Positions 1 to 4,725 of a stretch of DNA of 5,836 bases are shown here, in pieces. The notes beneath the pieces were generated by a model. It worked only from the letters and a program-made list of their open reading frames with translations. It searched no databases and was not told where the DNA came from. This DNA comes from a bacterium (GTDB lineage: Bacteria > Desulfobacterota > Binatia > UBA12015), in assembly GCA_018970825.1 (NCBI GenBank), contig JAGWVP010000225.1, positions 1 to 5,836 of the forward strand. The letters run 5' to 3'. The first letter of the stretch is position 1. Every line of letters begins with the position of its first letter. The position numbers were made by a program, and so were the translations under genes.

Positions 1-557
1 TGCGCGCAGGCCTTCGCTTCGAACCAGGTCGCGGCCGCGTCGCCCATGCCGGCGACGAGGAAACGCGCCGGGCTCTTCGCCACGACCTCGGTGTCCACGA
101 CGACGAGGTCCGGGTTGCGCGGCAGGAAGCGGATCTCCTCGACCTGCCCGCTCTCGGTGTAGACCACCGAGACCGCGCTGCACGGTGCGTCGCTCGACGC
201 GAGGCTCGGGCAGCTGACGAACGCGAGGCCGAGTTCGTGGGCCGACGCACGCCCGGTGTCCACCGCCTTGCCGCCGCCGGCGCCGACGATCGTCCGCGCC
301 CCGGCCGCGCGCGCGGCCTCGTTCACCCGCGCGATCTCGGCTCGCGAACTCTCCCCGCCGAAGCGGTGGACCGAGTGGACGAGGCCCGCCTTCCGGAAGG
401 TCTCGGCCCAGGCCGCGCCGAGCATCGACTCGGCGGACCGGCCGGCGACGACGAGGACCGGGCCCTCGAGCCCGAGGGCGACCATCTCCGCGCCGAGCGC
501 GGCGGTCGCGCCGCGGCCCTGCACGTAGCGGGAAGGCGAGGCGAAGATCGACAGCAT
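1..557 (-). CDS. gldA: Glycerol dehydrogenase-like iron/zinc alcohol dehydrogenase (partial, N-terminal 185 residues)
   Basis: The family performs NAD-dependent oxidation of glycerol to dihydroxyacetone in the cytoplasm. Reading leftward from ATG 557-555, the frame stays open to the window edge, so the C-terminal half is missing. Visible motifs follow GldA order: a short N-terminal lead, the nucleotide-binding glycine motif GAGGGKAVD at residues 92-100, the SLASSDAPCSAVSVVYTE stretch (118-135), FLPRNPDLVVVDTEVVAKSP (144-163) and VAGMGDAAATWFEAKAC (168-184). Asp173 in GMGD is the expected first metal ligand, at the same position as in E. coli GldA; the two ligand histidines (about 256 and 274) would lie outside the window. 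An AGGTG 12 bases upstream is a weak ribosome site. The gene is divergent from the MaoC gene at 768. The family call is secure. The true substrate could be another small polyol or hydroxyacid, because homologues with other substrates share these motifs. Confidence 0.9.
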   Translation of the reverse strand, partial: MLSIFASPSRYVQGRGATAALGAEMVALGLEGPVLVVAGRSAESMLGAAWAETFRKAGLVHSVHRFGGESSRAEIARVNEAARAAGARTIVGAGGGKAVDTGRASAHELGLAFVSCPSLASSDAPCSAVSVVYTESGQVEEIRFLPRNPDLVVVDTEVVAKSPARFLVAGMGDAAATWFEAKACA

Positions 558-600
558 GGGCGGGTATGGCACCTGCGCCACGCGCCACGCAACGCGCACC

Positions 601-655
601 GGCCTCGGCGCCGTCCCGGACCGGCGCCCCGCACGCGCCGGTCCGGGACGAGGCC
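601..655. repeat. Long perfect inverted repeat (15-bp arms, 9-base loop)
   Basis: CGTCCCGGACCGGCG at 612-626 is exactly complementary to 636-650 across a 9-base spacer (627-635). A second, outer stem pairs GGCCT 601-605 with AGGCC 651-655, leaving bases 606-611 as a bulge. Neither strand has a T-run after the stem, so it is not a standard intrinsic terminator. Its place between divergent genes favours an operator, an insulating hairpin or a leader structure; which of these is inference. Confidence 0.7.
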
Positions 656-714
656 ATGGTCCTGGCGCCGTTGAAGCCTTCCCCGGCTCGGGCTAGGCCC
701 GTGAGATCGGGGCT

Positions 715-728
715 CCCGCGATCGCGGG
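715..728. promoter_or_regulatory. 14-bp perfect palindrome upstream of the MaoC gene, possible operator
   Basis: CCCGCGATCGCGGG is a perfect palindrome centred on GATC, ending 39 bases before the MaoC start codon. GGGG (709-712) can also pair with CCCC (734-737), extending it into a larger hairpin with an internal loop. The position suits a dimeric repressor site or a 5'-leader structure. In such GC-rich DNA a chance palindrome is also possible. Confidence 0.4.
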
Positions 729-767
729 CGAGTCCCCGGGAACCACGACATTCACGGGAGACGATCC

Positions 768-1250
768 ATGGCGAGCAACGCGGAGAATGCGGTCGAGATC
801 TTCAAGGGCCTGGTCGGCAAGCCCGAGCAGCCCGGCGAGTGGTTCCAGGTCACGCAGGAGCGGATCAACCAGTTCGCCGACGCGACCATCGACCACCAGT
901 TCATCCACGTCGACCCCGAGGCCTCGGCGAAGATGTCGCCCTACAAGGTGACGATCGCGCACGGCTTCCTCACGCTCTCGATGCTGACCCACCTCTCGAC
1001 CAGCGTGCCGCCCGCGGCGCCGGACGCCTACAAGGGCGTCGTCATGGGCGTGAACTACGGCTTCGACAAGGTCCGCTTCGTCTCGCCGGTCAAGGTCGGC
1101 TCGAAGATCCGCCTGCAGCGCAAGTTGATCGACGTGCAGGCGAAGGGCCCGAACCAGGTGCAGCTGACCCACGAGTGCACGATCGAGGTCGAGGGCGAGT
1201 CGAAGCCGGCCTGCGTCGCGCAGTGGCTCACGATGCTCGCCTACGCCTGA
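768..1250 (+). CDS. MaoC-family (R)-specific 2-enoyl-CoA hydratase (HtdZ/Rv0130-like)
   Basis: This 160-residue single hot-dog-fold protein should reversibly hydrate trans-2-enoyl-CoA (or ACP) thioesters to (R)-3-hydroxyacyl forms in the cytoplasm. The hydratase signature is clear: FADATIDHQFIHVDPE at residues 36-51, giving the catalytic pair Asp42 and His47 of the D-x5-H arrangement, followed by TIAHGFLTLSML (62-73). MGVNYGFDKVRFVSPVKVGSKIR (88-110) is the second conserved block, and VEVEG-type sequence with KPACVAQ closes the fold. It resembles mycobacterial Rv0130 and NodN-like MaoC proteins, and the length is normal for that group. The start is supported by GGGAG at 756-760, seven bases before the ATG. 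It leads a rightward group, with the next gene starting 10 bases after its stop. In-vivo substrate chain length cannot be read from the sequence. Confidence 0.92.
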   Translation: MASNAENAVEIFKGLVGKPEQPGEWFQVTQERINQFADATIDHQFIHVDPEASAKMSPYKVTIAHGFLTLSMLTHLSTSVPPAAPDAYKGVVMGVNYGFDKVRFVSPVKVGSKIRLQRKLIDVQAKGPNQVQLTHECTIEVEGESKPACVAQWLTMLAYA

Positions 1251-1260
1251 GATCCCCACG

Positions 1261-1818
1261 ATGGCGAACCTCGACCTGAAGGAATTCGAGAGCGCGCTCG
1301 GCGTGCTCGCCGGCGACGCGCCGCCCGAGAAGCTGCGCGACCGCCTGGTCCAGCTCCACGCGTTCCACTCGCGCCGCGGCCTGAACGGTCTCCGCCAGAT
1401 CGCCGAGCGCCTCTACGCGCTCAGCTCCGGCCTGCGTCGCGACGGTGCGCCGACGCGTGCCTTCCAGGCGCTGTGGATGGAGTTCATCGGACACCGGCTC
1501 GACCAGGACGTCGGGCGAGAGCTCGACGAGCTGGCCGATCAGGTGAACTCGCACCTGCACGACGACGGCACCGTGCGCGACGGCGAGCAGGCCGAACTCG
1601 AGAAGAAGGTCGCGGAGTACGAGGACCGGCTCGCCCGCCGCGTCGGCGGCCAGGCCGCGCGTCTGGACACGATCATGAAGGCCGTCCCGGCCGTCGCCGC
1701 GTTCCTGCGCTCGCGCCCCCTGCTCGACGTGCCGGTCGAGGCCGTGCCGGCGCACGACCATGACCACGTCCACGACGAGAACTGCAGTCACGACCACGGG
1801 AGCGACGCGAAGGCCTGA
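1261..1818 (+). CDS. Unrecognised helical protein with a His/Asp-rich C-terminal tail
   Basis: I do not recognise a family. The 185-residue product looks soluble and mostly helical: charged, Leu-rich segments with little Gly or Pro over residues 1-150, including a probable coiled-coil-prone stretch DGEQAELEKKVAEYEDRLARRVG near 107-129, and no signal peptide or membrane segment. Near the C-terminus (164-182) it carries AHDHDHVHDENCSHDHGSD, with six histidines (165, 167, 169, 171, 177, 179) and Cys175, a composition typical of metal-binding tails in metallochaperones and metal transporters. The ATG lies 10 bases after the MaoC stop, with no good Shine-Dalgarno, which suggests translational coupling. 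Codon choice matches the neighbours, so the frame is likely real. The tail is seen directly; nickel, zinc or cobalt binding is inference, and the link to the hydratase is by position only. Confidence 0.75.
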   Translation: MANLDLKEFESALGVLAGDAPPEKLRDRLVQLHAFHSRRGLNGLRQIAERLYALSSGLRRDGAPTRAFQALWMEFIGHRLDQDVGRELDELADQVNSHLHDDGTVRDGEQAELEKKVAEYEDRLARRVGGQAARLDTIMKAVPAVAAFLRSRPLLDVPVEAVPAHDHDHVHDENCSHDHGSDAKA

Positions 1819-1842
1819 GCCGCCCCCGGCCGCGTGCCGGGC

Positions 1843-1864
1843 GCGGCGCCACGGGGGGCGCCGC
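1843..1864 (+). repeat. GC-rich hairpin between the His-tail gene and the phosphatase gene
   Basis: GCGGCGCC (1843-1850) pairs exactly with GGCGCCGC (1857-1864) around a six-base loop, 24 bases after the stop of the upstream gene. There is no following T-run, so an intrinsic terminator is not supported. It could attenuate read-through or protect the upstream message. At this base composition such an 8-bp stem can also arise by chance. Confidence 0.35.
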
Positions 1865-1896
1865 CGGTGCGCAAGGGACGCGGGCGCCCGGGATCG

Positions 1897-2607
1897 ATGA
1901 CCAAGCCGGCCAAACTCGCACTCGGAATCGGTCTCGCCGCGGTCGTGTTCGCGCGCGCGGCGACGGCGACGAGCGGTCTCGCGCGGCTCGCCTGCGCGTG
2001 GGTGGCCGTCTCCTGCGCGATCGCCGCCTTCGCCTACGCCTGGAATCGCCCCGGCCTCTTCGGCAAGCGCGGCGGGCGGCTGTCGCGAGCGAACGTCTTC
2101 CTGCTGCTCCCCTACCTGGTCGCGTTCCGCGTCGCCTGCCGGCTCATGCGCGACTGGCGTCGCACGCCCGCCCTGAGCGAGGTGCAGCCGGGGCTCTGGG
2201 TCGGCGGCCGCATCGACGCCTCCGACCTTCCGGTCGCCGACCCTGTCGTGCTCGACCTCGTCTGCGAGTTCGACGAGCCCGAGGCCCTCCGCGGGCTCCC
2301 CGGCTACCGCTGCGTCCCCGTGCTCGACGGCCACCACCCGCCGGACGAGGAGGCGTTCCTCGCCGTGATCGACGAACTCGCCGCGAGCGAGCAGCCGGTC
2401 GTCGTGCACTGCGAGTCGGGGCGTGGCCGCGCGCCGACCGCGGCAGCGCTGCTCCTGCTGCGCCGGGGAGTCGTGCGGGAGACCTCGGACGCGATCGCGG
2501 TCGTCGCGGCCGGTCGGCCGTGGACGAAGATCACGACGACGGACCGGGCGTTCATCGAGCGGATGACGGGCCGGATGCGCGAGCCGGGGCGGCCGGGCTG
2601 GGAGTGA
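1897..2607 (+). CDS. Membrane-anchored dual-specificity/PTP-type phosphatase
   Basis: This 236-residue protein has N-terminal membrane segments followed by a cysteine-dependent phosphatase domain. Hydrophobic stretches lie near residues 7-19, 27-48 and 66-84, the last two most convincing. The catalytic domain begins around VQPGLWVGGR (96-105) and carries the P-loop HCESGRGRAPT at 171-181, a CX5R motif with nucleophile Cys172 and phosphate-binding Arg178. Asp144 in VLDGHHPPDE is the likely general acid. The loop resembles PTPMT1-like and other DSP enzymes, so the substrate may be a phosphotyrosine/phosphoserine protein or a phospholipid such as phosphatidylglycerophosphate; the sequence does not decide. 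I chose ATG 1897; in-frame GTG codons at 1867 and 1834 would add 10 or 21 basic, unconserved-looking residues. GGGA at 1890-1893 is a poor ribosome site. It follows the His-tail gene by 78 bases on the same strand. Confidence 0.85.
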   Translation: MTKPAKLALGIGLAAVVFARAATATSGLARLACAWVAVSCAIAAFAYAWNRPGLFGKRGGRLSRANVFLLLPYLVAFRVACRLMRDWRRTPALSEVQPGLWVGGRIDASDLPVADPVVLDLVCEFDEPEALRGLPGYRCVPVLDGHHPPDEEAFLAVIDELAASEQPVVVHCESGRGRAPTAAALLLLRRGVVRETSDAIAVVAAGRPWTKITTTDRAFIERMTGRMREPGRPGWE

Positions 2608-2805
2608 CGCGAGGGGGCATGGCGCGGCCCGCGCGCGCCGCCGGTCGGTCCCGCCCGTGCCCCTCGCCGCCACCTGCTCGTCGCTCGTGCGGCCGCTTCC
2701 TGCTCGACAACCGGCGCCCGGCTCGGGTACGGAGTCGATCAGCGGCGATCCCCGTCGCTCACCGAGGCCGCGCCGGAGTCGAGCGCGGAGGGGAAGGGGA
2801 CGCCG
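2608..2805. other. Intergenic region upstream of the DUF1566 gene
   Basis: These 198 bases contain the left copy of the flanking direct repeat (2641-2696) and the ribosome site AAGGGGA (2794-2800), five bases before the DUF1566 start. A 13-base segment AGCGGCGATCCCC (2741-2753) recurs in inverted orientation at 3764-3776, at the end of the SDR gene. No promoter can be assigned with confidence, and I see no gene here. Confidence 0.5.
2641..2696 (+). repeat. Left copy of imperfect direct repeat flanking the DUF1566 gene
   Basis: It aligns with 3676-3732 over 57 columns with six mismatches and one single-base gap (about 88% identical). The best core is 2661-2692 against 3697-3728, 32 bases with two mismatches. 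The start-to-start spacing of 1,035 bases encloses only the DUF1566 gene and its flanks. Base composition alone would not readily produce this length of match. Confidence 0.75.
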
Positions 2806-3528
2806 ATGAGGATCGCAACGAGGACGTTCGTGCCTGCGCTGGCGGCGCTGGCGTTGGTGGCGGGAGAAGCGCAGGCGGCGACGGCGGAGCAGTCGTGTCA
2901 GAAGGCCCTGTCCCTTGCTGCCGGCACTTACCTGCAGTGCATGGAGAAGGCGATGGGCCTCTACTACGGCGGCGCCGACTTCCTCGGGAAGGTCGCGCCG
3001 GCGTTCGGCAAGTGCGTGGACAAGTACACGGCGAACTGGCCGAAACTCGTGAAGAAGTACGACGGCCAGAGCACGTCGTGCTCGGGTGACCGCTACCTGG
3101 ACAATGGCGACGGGACGTTCGCCGACCGGCTCACCAGCCTCGTCTGGGAGACGAAGACGAACGACAGCAGTGTCCACGACGCGAACAACTTCTACCCGTG
3201 GAGCACGGGCTCCCCCTTCAAGGAAGACGGGACGGTGTTCACGACGTTCCTGAATACGCTCAACGACGGTGGGTTCGGAGGCTCGAACGGTTGGCGCCTG
3301 CCGTCGTTCTACGAACTGAACACGCTGGTCGAGCCCGGATATCCGAACTGCAGCGTGGATCCGTGCACGACGGTGCCGGGCGAGACGGTTTCCGGCTACT
3401 ACTGGTCGTCCTCTACGTTCCGGGACTATCCGGGCGACGCGTGGCTCGTGTCCTTCAGCACTGGCCCCGCCAGCGGCGACTTTAAGACGAGTGGCAACTA
3501 CGTGCGTGCTGTTCGCGGTGGCTCGTGA
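2806..3528 (+). CDS. Secreted protein with Cys-bearing N-terminal segment and C-terminal DUF1566 (Lcl_C, C-type-lectin-like) domain
   Basis: The 240-residue product starts with a clear Sec signal peptide, MRIATRTF then a hydrophobic core, with likely cleavage after AQA (residue 24). Residues 31-92 form a small segment with four cysteines (31, 45, 70, 92), rich in Lys, Ala and Tyr. The DUF1566 domain follows: RYLDNGDGTFADRLTSLVWE (96-115), GWRLPSFYEL (162-171), Cys182/Cys187, YYWSSS (198-203), DAWLVSFSTG (211-220) and the terminal NYVRAVRGGS (231-240). DUF1566 adopts a formylglycine-enzyme/C-type-lectin-like fold and is a ligand-binding or adhesin-type module, not an enzyme by sequence. AAGGGGA five bases upstream supports the ATG. 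Codons end in T noticeably more often than in the neighbouring genes, especially in the last 13, which hints at a different origin. The gene is monocistronic and lies between direct repeats. Its ligand is unknown. A role as a diversity-generating retroelement target is possible but unproven here. Confidence 0.88.
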   Translation: MRIATRTFVPALAALALVAGEAQAATAEQSCQKALSLAAGTYLQCMEKAMGLYYGGADFLGKVAPAFGKCVDKYTANWPKLVKKYDGQSTSCSGDRYLDNGDGTFADRLTSLVWETKTNDSSVHDANNFYPWSTGSPFKEDGTVFTTFLNTLNDGGFGGSNGWRLPSFYELNTLVEPGYPNCSVDPCTTVPGETVSGYYWSSSTFRDYPGDAWLVSFSTGPASGDFKTSGNYVRAVRGGS

Positions 3529-3539
3529 CTTGGTCATTG

Positions 3540-3566
3540 GACCCTTTGACCTCGTGACCCTTTGAC
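3540..3566 (+). repeat. Short tandem direct repeat GACCCTTTGAC, two copies
   Basis: The 11-mer GACCCTTTGAC occurs at 3540-3550 and again at 3556-3566, a 16-base period, beginning 12 bases after the DUF1566 stop codon. A small inverted pair GGTC/GACC (3532-3535 and 3540-3543) overlaps the first copy. Two copies could be a protein-binding direct repeat or replication slippage. Confidence 0.6.
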
Positions 3567-3571
3567 TCCGG

Positions 3572-3608
3572 CCTCCGGTGCCGCTGGTGCAGCCAGCGGT
3601 GCCGGAGG
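3572..3608 (+). terminator. 16-bp hairpin after the DUF1566 gene (terminator-like, no T-run)
   Basis: Bases 3572-3587 pair with 3593-3608 around the five-base loop TGCAG. Every pair is Watson-Crick except two adjacent G.U wobbles (3580 with 3600, 3579 with 3601), so the structure is perfect as plus-strand RNA. It begins 44 bases after the stop codon. The following sequence is G-rich rather than T-rich, so Rho-independent termination is doubtful. It may mark the end of the message by other means, or be a DNA cruciform behind the variable end of the gene. Confidence 0.5.
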
Positions 3609-3675
3609 GCTGGGCGGGCGGTGCGCTGCATCCTGCCCGCTCTCGCGCCCTGGCTCGCCGCCTGCGCCCTGATCC

Positions 3676-3732
3676 CCGGTCCGGTCCAGCCCGCGGCCCT
3701 CGCCGCCGCCTGCTCGTCGCTCCTGCGGACGC
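3676..3732 (+). repeat. Right copy of imperfect direct repeat flanking the DUF1566 gene
   Basis: This is the partner of 2641-2696 in the same orientation, beginning 147 bases after the DUF1566 stop and ending 43 bases before the SDR stop codon. Similarity falls away sharply on both sides, so the two copies share a bounded unit and not a long duplication. I found no third copy in the window. Confidence 0.75.
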
Positions 3733-3775
3733 CTGGCGTGTCGAGCTTGAGCAGCTTGGGGCCGGGGATCGCCGC

Positions 3776-4678
3776 TTACTCCCCTCGCCCGATCCCCGTC
3801 CGACCCATCCCGAGCAGCCGCGCGCTGTCGTCCCAGAGGGCGCGGCAGGCCTCGTCGTCGCGGGCCAGCACCGAGGGATCCAGCTTCTTCAGCTCGGTGC
3901 CGCGCACCGAGAAGTATTCCCCGCGACAGGCCGCGTAGCGGTCGTCGCAGGCGAGCGCGGCCAGGAAGGCTCCGGAGCGCGGGATCGTGCTGCTGCGGTC
4001 TTTCTTGATGAGCAGCGGGACCACCATGCTCGCCAGTGCCGACAGCACGCGCCCGTTGGCGCGACCCAGCCCCGTCCATGGGACGTAGCCGGGGTCGTAG
4101 CTCATCACCGACAGGTGCGGGTAGCGCCTGGCGGCCTCGCGGGCCGTCATGATGTTCGCCAGTTTCGACGACGAGTACGCACGGAACGCGGCCTTGCGCA
4201 CCGATCGCTCGGCCGTGGGATCGCGGTCGGGAAACGCCAGCCACTCGGCGTTCGCGTGGACGGGCGGCGTCACCGGCGTTCCTTCCTCCGGGTCGTGGGT
4301 GCCGCTGCCCGTCAGCACGACGCGACCGGACGGCGCGAGCAGCGGCTGCACGAGGTCCAGCAGCAGGAAGTGCGCGAGGTGATTGACCGCGAACGTGCGC
4401 TCGAAGCTCTCGGCTCCGGTCTCCGGCCTCGACAGCTGGAGCCCGGCGTTGAGGACGAGCGCGTCGATCGGCCGCTCTCCCTCGAGGCTCGCGGCGAACT
4501 CGCGCACCGACGCGAAACGGTCGAGGTCGAGTGCCCGCGCGTCCACACGACCGGCTAGGGAAGGAGGAAGCGCACGCGGATTTCGCGCGCCCACCACGAG
4601 TGCGCGCCCCGCCTCCACCAGCCTCTCGGCCGCGTCCAGTCCGAACCCGGCCGTCGCGCCGGTCATCACGATCCGCAT
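3776..4678 (-). CDS. Short-chain dehydrogenase/reductase (protochlorophyllide-reductase/retinol-dehydrogenase-like)
   Basis: This 300-residue NAD(P)-dependent oxidoreductase has a complete classical SDR core. TGATAGFG at 6-13 is the TGxxxGxG cofactor motif, and ALDLD (49-53) fits the adenine-side acidic position. LNAG lies at 76-79. The catalytic residues are Ser125 (LTGSGTHDP), Tyr168 and Lys172 in YSSSK, followed by DPGYVPWTGL (195-204). The SGTHDP stretch and long substrate loop resemble the POR/retinol-dehydrogenase-like SDR branch; the actual alcohol or ketone substrate cannot be told. ATG 4678-4676 is chosen because AGGAGG (revcomp of 4687-4692) sits eight bases upstream and the motif begins at residue 6. 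The same frame stays open much further upstream, but only as a shadow of the asparagine synthetase gene. It lies 47 bases downstream of that gene, probably in one operon, and converges on the DUF1566 gene. Confidence 0.92.
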   Translation of the reverse strand: MRIVMTGATAGFGLDAAERLVEAGRALVVGARNPRALPPSLAGRVDARALDLDRFASVREFAASLEGERPIDALVLNAGLQLSRPETGAESFERTFAVNHLAHFLLLDLVQPLLAPSGRVVLTGSGTHDPEEGTPVTPPVHANAEWLAFPDRDPTAERSVRKAAFRAYSSSKLANIMTAREAARRYPHLSVMSYDPGYVPWTGLGRANGRVLSALASMVVPLLIKKDRSSTIPRSGAFLAALACDDRYAACRGEYFSVRGTELKKLDPSVLARDDEACRALWDDSARLLGMGRTGIGRGE

Positions 4679-4725
4679 GGCGTCGTCCTCCTCGCGGCCC
4701 CGGTTCCAAATCCCCCGGCCGACGC

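Larger units (their letters stand above)
558..767. promoter_or_regulatory. Divergent intergenic region with two strong inverted repeats
   Basis: These 210 bases separate the leftward GldA-like gene from the rightward MaoC gene, so promoters for both are expected here. No convincing -35/-10 pair can be read at this GC content. The region holds a 15-bp perfect inverted repeat (612-650) and a separate 14-bp palindrome (715-728), each listed on its own. I see no credible gene in it: the frames open across it are high-GC shadows without family motifs. Confidence 0.6.
3529..3775. other. Convergent intergenic region downstream of the DUF1566 gene
   Basis: These 247 bases lie between the stop codons of the rightward DUF1566 gene and the leftward SDR gene. 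In order they hold a relatively AT-rich stretch with the repeated 11-mer GACCCTTTGAC, a 16-bp hairpin (3572-3608) and the right copy of the flanking direct repeat (3676-3732). An open frame from 3621 running into the SDR gene has no family motif and is antisense to it, so I leave it out. Confidence 0.6.

Noticed and set aside
612..650. The 15-bp inverted repeat as an intrinsic terminator
   Set aside because: No T-run follows it on either strand, and it lies upstream of both flanking genes rather than after one.
566..1279. A 237-codon plus-strand frame overlapping the MaoC gene
   Set aside because: It covers the hydratase in another frame, is low-complexity Arg/Pro/Ala, and lacks a ribosome site; the MaoC frame carries the real motifs.
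1228..3537. A 769-codon open frame on the minus strand
   Set aside because: It is antisense to three well-supported genes and most of a fourth, is extremely Arg/Ala/Gly-rich, has no family motif, and is a typical shadow frame in high-GC DNA.
2641..3732. The flanking direct repeats as the template/variable repeat pair of a DGR
   Set aside because: Neither copy lies within the coding region or resembles the DUF1566 C-terminal coding sequence, and the differences are not adenine-specific.
2641..3732. The repeats as integron attC sites
   Set aside because: I could not find paired core sites with the GTTRRRY consensus or the imperfect inverted structure expected of attC.
2697..3776. The DUF1566 region as an IS element with terminal inverted repeats
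   Set aside because: Only a single 13-base inverted match (2741-2753 with 3764-3776) exists, one end overlaps the SDR stop codon, and there is no transposase.
3621..3938. A 105-codon plus-strand frame with a lipoprotein-like beginning (LAACALIPG)
   Set aside because: Its second half is antisense to the SDR coding sequence, it has no convincing ribosome site, and it runs through the direct repeat; the hydrophobic start is likely chance.
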